Of a stretch of DNA of 64,000 nucleotides, positions 42,354 to 54,469 are shown in pieces. Below the pieces are notes generated by a model that saw only the letters and a list, made by a program, of their open reading frames with translations, was not told the origin of the DNA and made no database searches. Position numbers and translations under genes: made by a program. Numbering within the stretch: position 1 is the stretch's first letter; each line of letters opens with the position of its first letter. Origin of the DNA: Chrysoporthe austroafricana (taxonomy: Eukaryota > Ascomycota > Sordariomycetes > Diaporthales > Cryphonectriaceae); the NCBI GenBank assembly GCA_001051155.2, contig JYIP02000006.1, positions 2,170,001 to 2,234,000 on the forward strand, in the 5' to 3' direction.

Positions 42354-43490
42354 AGTGATAGTAAAATTAACACGGGCAGGGATTGGAAAAAGGGAGGCGC
42401 CAGGATTCAGAGCTCCGTGTAAAGGAGAGGTCAAATGGTCATAGGGGCTGTACCGCGATGACTGACGGCGGTATTCTTAAAGAACAGGGCGAAACACATT
42501 TCCCAGCCACGCCACGGCGCTTCTTCTATGTGCGAAAGGGAACACTTTTACGGAAAACGCCAACTGTAGTGGAAAATGCAGTTGGCGCCAAACCAGGCCA
42601 AGGTTTACTAGTCGCCGGTATGCAGTTGCTTATACGGTGATTACCGCTTGGAGAACCAATGAAGCTACCCAGTTAACTGCCATTGGCGCCCGAAGGCCCT
42701 TGGCTACTCGAATATCTGTCACTCTATCGGGACTGCCGGGAACTATATTTACAGACGATACAGCAAGATTTTGATCCTGTCGAACCAGAGGGCTCATTTA
42801 TGAAATATCGTGTCTCAGAATCTGTCTCTTACTAAGCGCAAAGTCGCTGGGACCAACGTTCACACACGGTCGCGTAGATTACTCGATGTATACCTGTACA
42901 TCCTATTGCTGACAAGATCGTTCAGGCCCACCTTAACCGTGCCGGGTCCACCGATCAACAGAGGGATACTGAGGGCAGCGATAACCTCACTCTTTCTAAA
43001 TCAAGGCAATTGTTAAGCGTAGTATGTATGGGTCAAGGTGAAATGTGTGCAGTGGTCTCAATTTCCTCAATCTAGCTAGCAAAACAGCTAGCTATTGTAG
43101 TCTTCATTACTACACGGACCATTGCCTAGTAACGTGAATCCCATCGAGGTCCATATCACGTGGCACCCTTTCACGCTGACACAGCAATCGGGTTTGTCAC
43201 AGCGATATCGGTGCTGGCCCTGGCTTCCAGGGCCTACGTACCCTCAGTATCAATAAACCGCCTACCGTGCAATAGATAGATTTGGGCAATAAAAACTTCA
43301 TGCACACTCTTCCGCTGACGTAGATTTCTAACGCATGGTAGATACTCGGGTGATATTTAGCGTTCCCAGTATCTCAGGTCCGGGAGTGAGTTGAGGAAAA
43401 AGGTTCAAAAGACTCGAACCGTGCAAGTTACCATGGTAAGAGCCGTTGACTAGTTACGCACAGGCTTGGTAACTACGAAGTCCCAGTAAA
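42354..43490. other. intergenic, 1.1 kb
   Basis: Promoter of the aldehyde dehydrogenase gene and 3' flank of the peptide transporter. Nothing else supported; no tRNA confirmed. Confidence 0.45.
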
Positions 43491-45376
43491 CTACATAGAC
43501 TTCTCAACGTCCTTGTCAGCCTTCTCTCCGACATGCTTCGGCTTCTCGGTGTATTTGTCCAACTCATTCATCGAGTCCTCGGTATCATTGTACCTGCTGT
43601 ATAACAGCCAGAATATGACGCCGGCCACGAAACACGCGACTGCCAGGCCGGTGTACATCCAGAGCAGCTTGGGATCGACAGCCGTAGGCGACAGGGCAAT
43701 GGACAGTGCGGACCCGAAGGCGCTTGTCAGGAGGAAGAGCGACATGATGAAGCTCTTCATGCTGGCGGGCGCTTTGGTGAAGGCGTACTCGAGTCCGGTA
43801 ATGCTGGCGAAAATCTCGGATAGACCGATCAGCAGGTAGGCCGGTGCCTGGATGGCAACATGGACGTTGTTTGGTGCGTAGTCCCCGTCGGCCTTCAGAG
43901 CGGCCGGGCAGGCGGCCGGAGCGTCATAGCAAGGTCCACTTTCGTAGATGAGCTTCTGCACACCAGCCGCGTAGGCCATCGCACCCGCACCGAGCATGAA
44001 GCCCCAAAAGATGCGCGTGACGGGGTACATCTTGAAACCGAGCCTCGCCAGTCCGGGATACAAGAAGTAGTCGCAAATTGGGATGAAGATAATGATCGTA
44101 ATGGGGTCCCAATTCTGCATCAGGTCGTTAGGAATGCCGTGGAGGTTCATCTGGCCGGCCTGGGAGATGAAGTTGTTGAGCATCTGAGAGTACACGACCC
44201 AGTAGATTGGGTAGAAGCAGAAGACCTTGCAGGCGACTATAGCTCTTTTGACCTCCTCAACGAAGACACTGTCCCAAGTGATCTTAGAGGCCTGGCCGTT
44301 ATTGCTGAGTTCTTCATGATACTCGGGCTTCGCGGCGTCGAAATTGCCCTTGTTCCTTGTGGCGATCCACAGGACCTTAAATGCCTTCGGTATGACGCTT
44401 CCCTGAGGGGGCCTCAGCTTGTACTGGGATTTGCCGGCAATAAGGACGCCGAAACCGACGATGAACATGAGGAAGGGGAGCAGGTATGCAGCCCAGAATC
44501 CGATGTGTGCCTCAAGCTCGGTGGTCGCAATGCTGGAAAGACTGCCGATGTTGATCATCATGTAGAAAACCATATCTGTAATATCTCTCTTAGTACTGGA
44601 GGGGCATCCTCAGACTGCACGGCCAACAACTTACAGATCCTCTGAATAGTGGCGGCAGGGTCAACGATAACCCTCTCGCCAGATTTAAGCGTCTTGATGA
44701 ATGGGGTGGTGTTCTCGTACTGCTCTGCAATCAAAGGCGAGACATTGCTCTTGATGCCTCCTGTGCCACACCCGATGACTATCATCGCCGCGATCAGACC
44801 GCCCAAGGCAGCACCGTTCTCGATAGCGACAGGCAAGGATGTCAAGAAGAGAATCAGGCAGCCGCAGATGTAGATGATTGCCGAGTAGAAGATGGTCCAG
44901 TATTTGCCCAAGTACTGATCACTGACGATGGCGCCAAGAACCGGGGTCACATAGCACCAGAACTGGAAGAAATCGGTCAAGCCAGTAGCCGCAGTCTGCC
45001 CCATGCCGATGGCTCCAGGCAAAGTGCCGCCATACTTGTTCTCTATGTAGTTCTGGAAGGGGCCCGAGAGACCGTAGTAGGTGAATCGTTCGCAGAGCTC
45101 GACAATACAAACGAGAAAGGCGGACCATGGCAGCGTGTCGGAGACCTTACGCAGTGTCTGCTTCTCCTCGTCGGTGGGCTCATCACCATCGGCCGTGGAG
45201 ACTCGAGAGACCACAACATCGGTGGAGGGCTGAACACCACCGGCCATGTCCTTGTGGTCCTTCAGACGAGGTTCCACCGCGGTGGCATGCAGCCTGCAAG
45301 AAACTCAACGTTAATCACAAGACGCGCAAACGGGGCGGGGCTCGACCTACTCCGCTACATTGGATTCGCGATCCAT
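43491..45376 (-). CDS. PTR2/POT-family proton-coupled oligopeptide transporter
   Basis: Plasma-membrane di-/tripeptide importer of the POT (PTR2) family. Three exons: 45376-45351, 45293-44635 and 44575-43491, encoding 589 residues. Exon 1 is only 26 bp; its ATG at 45376 and GTAGGT donor allow MDRESNVAE/LHATAVEPR to be read in frame. Diagnostic motifs: VELCERFTYYGLSGPFQNYI in helix 1, ATGLTDFFQFWCYVTPVLGA, GTGGIKSNVSPL, FYMMINIGSLSSI and YWVVYSQMLNNFISQ, the last two being PTR2 signature regions. The C-terminal cytosolic tail is Lys/Glu-rich (KYTEKPKHVGEKADKDVEK). About 12 hydrophobic segments are seen. It lies two genes from the TAP-type peptidase, a plausible supplier of its substrates. Confidence 0.94.
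44576..44634 (-). other. intron 2 of the peptide transporter gene
   Basis: 59 bp, GTAAGT donor, ACTAAG branch, CAG acceptor, phase 1; joins IQRI to YMVFYMMIN. Confidence 0.9.
45294..45350 (-). other. intron 1 of the peptide transporter gene
   Basis: 57 bp, GTAGGT donor, TTAAC branch, CAG acceptor, phase 2. Confidence 0.78.
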
Positions 45377-46746
45377 GATGGGCACGCGAGACTGAGGCTC
45401 CGAAAGGACTCGCCTGTGGGTTAGATGTGGGAGAAAACACGTGGTGAGTTTCCGTGGGCACTGGGCATGTGAAATGGGGAGATGTGCAAAGGCCCTGGTT
45501 CAAGTAGCTTGACGCTGGGGCGAACTGCCGCGTTACTTCGGAAAAGATCGGCGAGTGGTAAATACGGACAGACTTGTATTAGTGACATCTGATTTTTCTT
45601 TCTTTCTTTTTCCCTCTCGCGTTCGTGCACAATGTCCACATTTATGTCGTGGATCTCGGGCGAGTTGTAGTATTATAGCGAGGCTAAGATTCCGCACGCT
45701 CCACTTGGGACAGATCAAGATTTTCTTCGCCCACTTTCTTCAACTGACACCACATGTCGAGGGCATCGATTTGACTTTCGCTGATATTGATGAATACATG
45801 GTATTCATCGAGGCGAATGGTTCAATGCAGGGGTGACGGGGTCCCTACTACTCGGTATGTAACGTTTCTAAACTGGTGGTGGGCTGATGCACGTCTGCCG
45901 AGCGCCAAGGCTTCCTGCTCTACCATCCAGCAAGTCACATTCAACCATCCACGCCATCCCATGAATCGAACCAGATCCACTTAACGAGTATCTGTTTCGT
46001 AAGCGGGGATTGGACTGCTTCCTTTTCCGTGTACCCCAACTTTTACGACGGAGCTTCGGTGCTAGCAAGATCCGCCAGCTTGGCTGCTTCTTGTGCATAA
46101 TGAGCAGCATTGTTGTAGATCAATTTGACAGCTCACTGATCAACGAGCTGACCGGTTTCAACCCACACCTACCCGAAACGGACATGCACTGATACAGGAT
46201 TTTGTAGGCATTCCCTGCCTGGTTCTTACTCAGGGAAAAGTACGTGACAGTGTATAGTATACCCCACCAGGGCAGCTTTGTTACCACCGTGGCCCACAGC
46301 TTCGATTTATCCTTCACTCAGCCCTTATGCAAGGTCATACATATACTTACAGCATGACAGCAACCTTTGCTGGTACGGCCCGAAGTCTCTTGTCATGCCA
46401 AGACAGCCCTAAGACGCTTTGGTGGTGGCACTACGTCGTTGACGACTTCAGGATATCCATCGACCGCACAATGGAAACCGATGACTTCCATCTTGGTTCG
46501 CTCTCCCGACCGAGGCAAGACTGATGATCACGGGGGAAGCAGGGTCGTCACATTTGCAAACGATTCAGTAAAATGTGTGGACGTCAATCGTATTGGGAAA
46601 TCCAGCACCAGAGAATAACAACTGCTAACGCGTCACCCCTGAGGCCAGGTACGACATGGGAAGGCAGGTCTTCAACTCCTGCCAAATCAGTACGTAGCTC
46701 TTCACATATGGTCACACCCAACACATCCCCGCGCAGTCGATTTCTG
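45377..46746. other. intergenic, 1.4 kb
   Basis: Promoter of the peptide transporter and 3' flank of the kinase-like gene. Short frames only; a CT-rich run lies at about 45588-45622. Confidence 0.45.
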
Positions 46747-47685
46747 CTAGACGCCAGGCTGTGGTGCGTCCAGGAGATCACCCAGAAGATTCTCCATGCA
46801 CATGAACTCGATGACATGCTCCTCCAGGAACTCCCGGAGAAACCAAAACCAGTCATCACTCCAGCGGCGGCTTGTCCACAGCGCGTTGGTATACTCCCAG
46901 TAGCTCGGATACCAGGCGGAGCACTCCCAGTCGATGATGAAGGGGGTGCCGTCCGAGTCCCGTATCAGGATGTTCTTGGCCTGTAGGTCGCCGTGGGTGA
47001 AGACCGGCCGGTGGCCCAGCATCGCGGTAGGGAACACGCAGTCGCGGTAGAATGCGCCCCTACCCTGCGACAGCTCAGGGTGGAGAGAGACATAGCGCTT
47101 GTAAAAGGCCTCGTTTAGCTCAGACTCTGTCTCGAAGGGACCGCAGGGTAGTGTATCAGACTTGAGGAAGATATCGTCGTAAGGCCTATAACCTAGCCTG
47201 CCGTAGTAGCCCTCCGGGAGGATTCTGCGGATAGAATCGAATTGTCCCTTCAACTGCTCGGCGACTCGTGTTCTAGCTTCCTTCCCGAGCTCCGTCCAGA
47301 GGGACTCCATCGACCTTCCTTGAACATATTCCATGATGATGAAGTTTGAGCTCGTTTCCTGGTCGTGGAAGGCCGCGTACAGCTTGGGCATGAGCACACT
47401 GCCGTTGCAATGCTGGTCGACAAAGTGCATATTATCGGCCTCGTCCAATTTGATGTCCCCGTGTTTGACGATGAAATACTCGCCGACTCGGCGGATGGAT
47501 CTTTTGTGAAAGATGCAGGGAAAGACATCTTCCGACGCAAGGATCTCTGCAATGGTCGGGAGTGGGACGGGAAGTGTTTCTGCTGGTGCGTAGTATGGAA
47601 ACGCAAGGGGACAATATTGTTCGGCGGCCATCGTAACTTGTATGGTGCTTCGGCTGGAGCATAAGTCTTTTGGTTTTGGTTCCAT
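46747..47685 (-). CDS. aminoglycoside phosphotransferase (APH)-like kinase, fungal type
   Basis: 312 residues from ATG 47685-47683; a second in-frame ATG at 47631-47629 has a better context and would give 294. The kinase-fold features of fungal APH-like proteins are present: a Lys-bearing strand (GEYFIVKHGD), hinge FIIMEYVQGRSMESLW, the catalytic loop THGDLQAKNILI (HxDxxxxN form with Asp and Asn), and the DFG equivalent IIDWECSAWYPSYWEY. Relatives form a large expanded family in Pezizomycotina with undefined small-molecule or protein substrates; resistance to antibiotics should not be assumed. No introns. The Trp-rich tail (WTSRRWSDDWFWFLREFL) is characteristic of the group. Confidence 0.85.
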   Translation of the reverse strand: MEPKPKDLCSSRSTIQVTMAAEQYCPLAFPYYAPAETLPVPLPTIAEILASEDVFPCIFHKRSIRRVGEYFIVKHGDIKLDEADNMHFVDQHCNGSVLMPKLYAAFHDQETSSNFIIMEYVQGRSMESLWTELGKEARTRVAEQLKGQFDSIRRILPEGYYGRLGYRPYDDIFLKSDTLPCGPFETESELNEAFYKRYVSLHPELSQGRGAFYRDCVFPTAMLGHRPVFTHGDLQAKNILIRDSDGTPFIIDWECSAWYPSYWEYTNALWTSRRWSDDWFWFLREFLEEHVIEFMCMENLLGDLLDAPQPGV

Positions 47686-48863
47686 CACTGTTTCCGATAT
47701 TGCAAGTTATCGAGTACTTCAAAAGTCTGACGTTTAGTAAGCGTCTGAGAACAGCAACCTAGATCGCAACTTCGGAAAGTCTAGAGGCAACTCCAAAGAA
47801 GCCGAGAGACAATTGCTTGCATTTGTGGGCTCCTTCTGAGCCAAGAATAATCTCAATCTGTGCCAGACAATTTTGGGAATTATATATCATCCCAGCGTTG
47901 TGGAAGTGGAGAAGGTCGATAGTGAATACATTTTAATTCTCTGACGCTCATTAATCACATGGGGCGCCCATGAGACATCGGAAAAAATATGCAGGAGCTG
48001 TAAGAGAGATTGACAATGCTGATCAGGTGACGCTATTTCCCGAGCAACATGCTATTCTGCTGAACGCTAGAAGAACATGTTAAAAGCTTTCACCTAATGT
48101 GAATCTTCAACTTCACAAAATACGCCTCTATCAGGTGTGAAAAAGAGGTCTGAAGTGACTTTACACTTCACTATTTATATTTAATTCTTAGTAGAAGGAA
48201 GGCTCATCAACGGAGCGCAAACTCATGAGGCAAATTTCTCCCTATATAGAAAGAAAGGCGGTTCTAATGTCAGTGACTAGACTTTCCAAGCCGTAGCAAG
48301 CACGGGGGACAAAATGCATGGTTCTGTTGGATGAAATGGATGATAGAAACGCCACCCTCGCATACACACTGAGGTTCTCAAGCGAATCATCTGAACGAAG
48401 ACTATGACGAGGGCATTGTGCTGATGCTAATGATCTAAACACTGTTATTCAGGTTAGGTGCCTTGCGCCGAATAACTGACCGCACGGGAAAACCACCACG
48501 GGTCTAACCATACATATAGCAGCTCTTGATCACAACTCATGATGTTAGCCGCACCAAGAAAGATCTGCTAAAGGCTGAGGTGGAGCTGTGAGCCATCTGA
48601 AGACTTGCATCCTCGAGTATGAGTAGGATATGACTGAAAGAGAGGATTAGACCACTCAATCCAAAGATTCTCATTGCTTCTTGTCGCTCATATTGACGCC
48701 GAGTGTGAGATTATTAAGGCAACAGCGGAGTCACTCCAAGAGGACAACAGACTATAACAGACAAGAACTCCAAGACGTTTTAAAAATGGTCGTTGAAAGA
48801 ACGGCAAGCTTCGAGCTGTGCCCTTCTATTGCTGGTATCTCCAGCAAGCTTTGGCCTCTCATC

Positions 48864-48905
<42 letters not shown>

Positions 48906-49001
48906 ACCAACCACACACCCACCACTCGCACCCCCCCCCCACAAACAACCCTCCCCCCCACCCCCCCCCCNAAAGAAAAAAAAATAAATAAAAAAAGAAA
49001 G

Positions 49002-49054
<53 letters not shown>

Positions 49055-49088
49055 CCACACCGTAGTACTCAGTTTTGGCTCCGCCCAT
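47686..49088. other. intergenic, 1.4 kb, AT-rich, with a homopolymer/N junction
   Basis: An ATTATATATC element lies about 195 bp before the kinase-like start. The right end holds a 40-bp A run, a C-rich stretch, one N and a 51-bp A run. No supported gene. Confidence 0.6.
48865..49052. repeat. A/C homopolymer block containing an unresolved base
   Basis: A40 at 48865-48904, then a C/A-only stretch, a single N at 48971, an A/T/G-poor stretch and A51 at 49002-49052. It starts 37 bp beyond the stop of the PAF-acetylhydrolase-like gene. Probably a low-quality or joined segment of the assembly. Confidence 0.85.
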
Positions 49089-50880
49089 CTAAGCAGAAGC
49101 ATCCACCATAGCGACCGGCTGTAAACTCGGCGCGCCCTCAATTTCCGTCTCCATCTCGCTCTCTCCCTCAACACCCTCCGGCTCGCCATCTTTACCGCTG
49201 TGGCTAGACTCCTCACCCATGCCTACAATGTCAATCCACTTCCAGTAGTCGACAGCTCCAGTTTCACTTCGGTCGAAGATGGCCCTATCATCTAGCAGGC
49301 CATCCTCCAAGCTCTTCTCACTAGCACTGACGTCTGCAGTTTCCGAGACTTCGAGCTTGTCCGGAACTTCCGCGCCCTCCACTAGGTCTCCGGCCCACGT
49401 CCTCGCAATTGGTACGCCGCTCGTTCTGAGGAGCTGCAACATGGCTCTCACGTTCAGGCGGAGCGCACGCTCTGGCTGCTCGGCACCAAAGACCTTCTTC
49501 GTCAGCCACGGGAATAGGACGCCGAAATCGCTCTGATTCAGGTGCGCGCTGTTGAGGACGTAGAAGAAATTTGGCTCTGGGAGCCTCACTCCTGAGCCGG
49601 GACGCTCAAACGCAGACGCTTTGACTACGGGGGCGCTAGGCTCTGGTGATATTATGCGGCACATGGCGTGGAGGTGCTCGGTCCACTTGACGAAGGTCTC
49701 CGACTCAATGGCTAATATGGCGGCGCCGCCCGGTGCTGTCGGGTCGTTATCGGCATATGCTGGAAGAGGTAGGCGATAAAGAGCTGTCGTAGTAGGGGAG
49801 ACAAGGGGGAAACACCACATATCGAGCATCATTATGGGGTTTCTGGAAGTGATCTGTGCGCAAAGGCGACTGCCAGGTGAAGGGGTGAAGAGCGGCTCCT
49901 CGATAGCCTCGAGCTCGGGAGAGCCAGCGTAGTACGTTGATTTGAGGAACTGAACGATCGTTGCAGCCCCAAATGAATGTCCGCTGAAGATGATCGAGCC
50001 AGGCTCTTGGACATCGAGCTTCGAGGCGAGCTGGAAGAGGCCTGCAGCCGGTGTGCTCGCATTTAAGTTGCGTAAATCCAAGCCAGCATCAATATTCAGT
50101 ATTGCCTCGTGTGTCAGGCCAAGCTCCCAAAGTCGCACCTTCAGTTGTTGATTTCGCGCGTCCCACGTCTGTCTGTTCTGGTCGTGAGGAATCTTGACGT
50201 AGGGGACAACACGCCTGGTATTTTTCACAAACAACCTGTCCTGCGCAGCAGGATCACGGATAAAGGAGACTGCCGCGCTTCCATCGCGATGTTCGGGACA
50301 TATAACGACGACGCCGTGCGAGGCCATAGAACCGGCGATGTGCGAGTACGCGTTGCGGTTGCCCCCAAGACCATGGGAGAATATCATCGTGGGCCATCGC
50401 TTGTTGGGTATGTGGTCGGGTTCGAGGATCGAGGCATTCTTGTGGACGGGAATCGTAGTGTAGTGTACATGTCGTGGGAGGAATCTATTAGGGCACGCGA
50501 CGTCAGCCACGATGCAAAGTGTTGGATCCAGGTATCACCTACGAGAGAATCTCGGAAGTCACAGGGCCGAAGCCCAGGAATTTGGTGTAAGCCGAGACAT
50601 GATTCCTTTGAGGAGCGGGAAGCCATGTTATCCTCTTGCCTCTCGAATTTGGTTGAGCTGGATAGAAGATGCGAAATTGAATGGTGTGAATGTCGGCTGC
50701 GTTCGCCGGTGCCTCGCTCGGCGCATCGAGGTCTGAGACCGGGATCTCGACATCGACAGTGCCAACTTTGTAGGGCCCCGTGTACTCTGGGAGCGTCGGC
50801 ACAGGATTGACTTTGTTCAGATAATACGCCATCTTCTCCATGTAGGCGGCTTTCTCGGCCTGGGTTGGAGGGGGAGTCAT
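49089..50880 (-). CDS. PAF-acetylhydrolase-type alpha/beta-hydrolase esterase
   Basis: Two exons, 50880-50543 and 50484-49089, encode 577 residues. The intron (50485-50542; GTAGGT, CTGAC branch, TAG) joins EILS to FLPRHVHYTT. Family blocks of intracellular/plasma PAF acetylhydrolase: WPTMIFSHGLGGNRNAYSHI (oxyanion region), VVICPEHRDGSAA, nucleophile elbow IIFSGHSFGAATIVQFL, and MLDMWCFPL followed by later Asp/His candidates (SAHLNQSDFGVLFPW). These enzymes remove the acetyl or short oxidised acyl group at sn-2 of phospholipids. The last 100 residues are acidic and low complexity (EGVEGESEMETEIEG), an extension unusual for the enzyme core. No signal peptide is visible, so it is probably cytosolic. 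Confidence 0.9.
50485..50542 (-). other. intron of the PAF-acetylhydrolase-like gene
   Basis: 58 bp, GTAGGT donor, CTGAC branch, TAG acceptor, phase 2. Confidence 0.9.
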
Positions 50881-53016
50881 CGTTGAGGCTGAACCGGCCG
50901 CTCGACACTAGGTAAAACACTGCACAGCTGTTGAGTGGCAGATCGAAGATTGAACTACAGGTCTAGGAGAGTCGTCCGCAAAATCAACAATGTGGGTGAA
51001 CGCGTGCGCTCCGGGATTGGCAGGATCGTCAAGTTCGTTGCTGAGTGAGGGATGGGACGAGCAGAGACGACGTCCGCTCTGCGCCCGTGACAATTGGTAC
51101 CAAGGAAACAATCTAAAGAGGGGCGCTATGACTACGATTAACGACGGCATATGTAGAGATATAGGGTACAAGCAAGGGAGGAGGCTGAACAGGGTGCTAG
51201 ACAAGTGAGGGACGAAGGGTTTGGGGGAAAGGGGGCTTAAGGACAAAACTATCCTAGGATTCGACCTCAGCCTCAGCCCTAAGTAGACTTCTGAGCTTGG
51301 CCCTGAAACGTGTAAGCTCGCCCGGCTAAAAATGGAACGCTGGTGGCTAGGAGCCAATGAGCACGTAGTCGCGTGCCTTCTTCCCATGTTCTGCAACGTC
51401 ACTAGCGGTGAGTCCCGGATCGCCCGAATGCTACGTCATCCGATATGCTACGTATGTGTGTACTTTTTTTTTTTGTGGTGGGGGAGGGGGGCTGCTTGTA
51501 CCTACCATAGTACACGTCACTGCGTGTAAGTACTCATTGTGCCACATGGGCAGACATGGAGTAAGTCGGCCTGGTGGTGAAGATCTATGCCCAAGAGGTC
51601 TCCTGCTTCCATTTACTGAGGTGTCAACCTCTTTCGCCAGAGGAATTGGGACCTGTAAGCCGCATCAATACAGGTTGGGGTGGGTGGGATTGGGGTGGAA
51701 ACGCCTTTTTTGGAAGTTGAAGTTGCTCCCTAGATGGATCAATCTACGGACGTACATTCGGACCTCAGATTGTGTTGGATGAGTTCGGACACCAGCCTCA
51801 ACCAATCAAGCTCAAAACACAGGTACATCAGGGAAACAGCTGGTTTCCTGACTTTGGAGTATAAATAGCCGTTGTTGTCGAAAGAGGGAAGGGAAGAATT
51901 ACAGGCAAAAGGGCCAGACGGCTAGAAGAATGCCCAATTGCTTATATACGAAACCACCATGTCTTCTGTCCATACTAAAGTTGCTGTTTCTACGAGCATA
52001 ACAAGCTGAGGTGATACTTAACCCCTTCCCAGGTCGTAGCAAGATCTCATCATACTTGTCAAGCATCGAACATTCGATATTGAAACACAAGCCAATAAAG
52101 ACATTTGAGATACAACTCCATCCAACTTCCCGCACTCAAGCTTCTGACGGGCAACGTTGCCTTTTATTCCAGGCTCCTTCTGGTGAGTAGCCTTGGTCTA
52201 CCTCAATACACCCCTTGTACAGCAGCGAACGCTCTGGAAATACAGTGAAGATAGTAGCAGGTTTAGTATTAGCTCTATTGCTAGCGAGTAGTGAAAATAA
52301 AAGCCTGCGAAACTCTTCGGCGCGATATAATTCTTGAGGTCTTCAAGTCTACCTCGGATTCGAAATTTTCATTATCTTTTTTTTATCGTCATATGGGCCG
52401 GTGGTGGGCTCTATGTGAGGTCCTCACTTGGTGGTGGGCATTAGAGAGCTTTCAGACTCTTGAAGTTAGTGACGGCCATTTTACTCCATCGTGAATTTCC
52501 ACAGCTAACTGGTCTTCTGTGTACTCAACCGTCAGTGAATGAATGATTGTTCTACATATAAACTGGGCTTCAACTCCAATTCCTACAACCTATTTTGCCT
52601 TCCGTTCTTCCTTCAGCCATCAACAACCGACTTAGCCAGCCTTTTGCAAATAACCCAACCACGAACTCGACAACGTAAGTGCCAGACCCTTCTCACGACC
52701 GCGTACCCTTTCTTCCACAAGTGCCCTTCAGTCAACAATACTTATCTTCTCCTCAGCCACTCCCTCCTCTCTCAACGACGGACTCGACAAGTCAGTGTCC
52801 CTTCCCTCAACCACGTACGCTGCTCTCATTCACGCCCCCTTCCTTCAAACTGCTCTCTTCCAATCTCCCTTTGCTGGACCACAATAGAGATACCTATGGA
52901 ACTGTTTGTGCCATATCGGTGGTAGTTGGTCGTGTCGCCTCTATAGCATCATCTGGCGCGACTCTAGATCCATCGGCCATTTCGCGTGTGCCTAACTCAC
53001 TAACTCCTGTCAATAG
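50881..53016. other. intergenic, 2.1 kb, divergent promoters
   Basis: Between the start of the esterase gene (-) and that of the coiled-coil gene (+). A T/G homopolymer lies at 51462-51490. The right part (52590-53016) looks like a 5' UTR of the coiled-coil gene: a CT-rich leader with GTAAGT at 52675-52680 and an intron end CTAACTCCTGTCAATAG that abuts the ATG at 53017. Confidence 0.5.
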
Positions 53017-54469
53017 ATGGCTCGTGCCCGCAGCAACGATCGCCCCGGATGGAAGCTCTGGCGCCCCAGCCTCAAGTGCAAGATCACATTAGGCAGTCGA
53101 TCCCCCTTTGGTCCGCAGTGTCCCGACGAAATCCAGTTCATGGATCCTCTCCCTGGCGAGCACCCGCCCCCGCTCTGGACCCAGCCTGCGCCGCCGACTA
53201 ACTTCCAGTCTGCCCCCGCGCCCCCATGCTCTCTCAAACCCAACTACTCTCCCCCGTTCATTCCTCCGGCTGCGCCCAGCTCGAACAAACGACGTCGCCT
53301 CGAGTTCGACCCTACGATCCCTACCATTGACAGGATCCGTAGCACTGACAATGTGGCTATAGCCTTGTGTGGCCTTGGTATTTTCAATTTTCTAACGCGC
53401 TCTCAGAACATTGCCAACTCTACTGCTGCTTCTGACAAGGTGGGTTCTGAAGATCTCCTAGAGTCTCTGCATCCACCATCGACCGACAATTCCTGCCCTT
53501 CTGTGATGACCGTTGCATAGCAGCCTGACCCTTCAGGCATCTCGCATGTAAACTAAAAGGGGCTTTCGGACTACCTCTTTCAAGACGTTCGCCTCAGGGA
53601 GGCAGCTACTCATTGGGGCAAAGAAATCGGAGTCCTTTTCGGGCCGCAGAGGGTCCGTCAAAGATACGCGTGAGAGCGGGGACGCGGCCTTGACACAGCC
53701 CCCAAGACTCAACACTGGCGTGCTGCAAGTGCGGCTGGTTGATCTGGGGCCATAAGGTCGCGTTTCTAGTATCTTTGGCGGATGTTCTAACCTTTGCCAC
53801 AGGGATGGACAAAAAGCGTGATCTAGTACCCGGGGATGAATTTCTCCGAACGAGCAGGGCTATCCAACCCCCGCCGCATGGAGTCGGGCAATAGGCTTAC
53901 ACTTAGTCAGTATGGGATCTGTTTGACGAGTGAGGAATGGCCGCGGCTTCGGTCACGAGGAGTGGGGAGCTATAGGAGGGACTTCACGTCCCGATCGATG
54001 GGATCTCACATGGCGTTTGGTCGCTAACTGGATGCAGTCAGACTCCACCTTCCTACTTGCCCAGCAGGTCGCTGCTCTCAACGCTAAGTTTGCATCTCTC
54101 GAACTAGACAATGCCAAATTCGCCCAAAGGATTGTCAAGCTTGAGGGAGAGGTCGCTGAGCTCAAGAAAGACTTCCACAAGTCTGATGCCTTTATCGTGG
54201 TCCTTGGCGAGATTCTGGGTCGCGTCGCCGCCAAGGTGGGCAACAAGGGCGAGGACTGGGTCGCAAAGGTACGTACAGCCTCCCTTCAACTGTGTGAGTC
54301 TCTTCTCTGACAGTGACTACAGATTCAGCGCATTATGCTCCACCGAACCGTAGGCGACGGTGGCGAGGGTGAACTGGCTGAACATGCTCATGACACTCAG
54401 CCAGAGGACAGTGACAAAACCCAACGCGTCAGCCTTGTGGTTCGAGAGAGGGAGGTCTCCGATAAGTGA
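53017..54469 (+). CDS. orphan coiled-coil protein with a putative nuclear localisation signal
   Basis: Proposed exons 53017-53439, 54038-54268 and 54323-54469 encode 266 residues. The first part is Pro-rich (PAPPTNFQSAPAPPCSLKPN) and contains a basic cluster KRRRLEFD that could be a nuclear signal. The second has a heptad-like coiled coil (LLAQQVAALNAKFASLELDN... AQRIVKLEGEVAELKKDF) and is followed by an acidic tail. No DNA-binding basic region precedes the coil, so it is not a standard bZIP. The middle acceptor (CTAAC branch, GATGCAG) and last intron (54269-54322; GTACGT, CTGAC, CAG) are good, but the proposed first intron (53440-54037, 598 bp) is much longer than any other here, so an exon or insertion may be hidden. 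A GTGAGT donor overlaps the stop (54466), so a further exon is possible. Confidence 0.5.

Noticed and set aside
43395..43470. Possible tRNA on the minus strand because of a GGTTCGAGTC-like box
   Set aside because: The bases on either side do not form a T-stem and no acceptor stem or A box could be found at the right distance.
46747..47685. Antibiotic-resistance function for the APH-like kinase
   Set aside because: Fungal APH-like proteins form a large separate family; motif presence alone does not indicate aminoglycoside modification.
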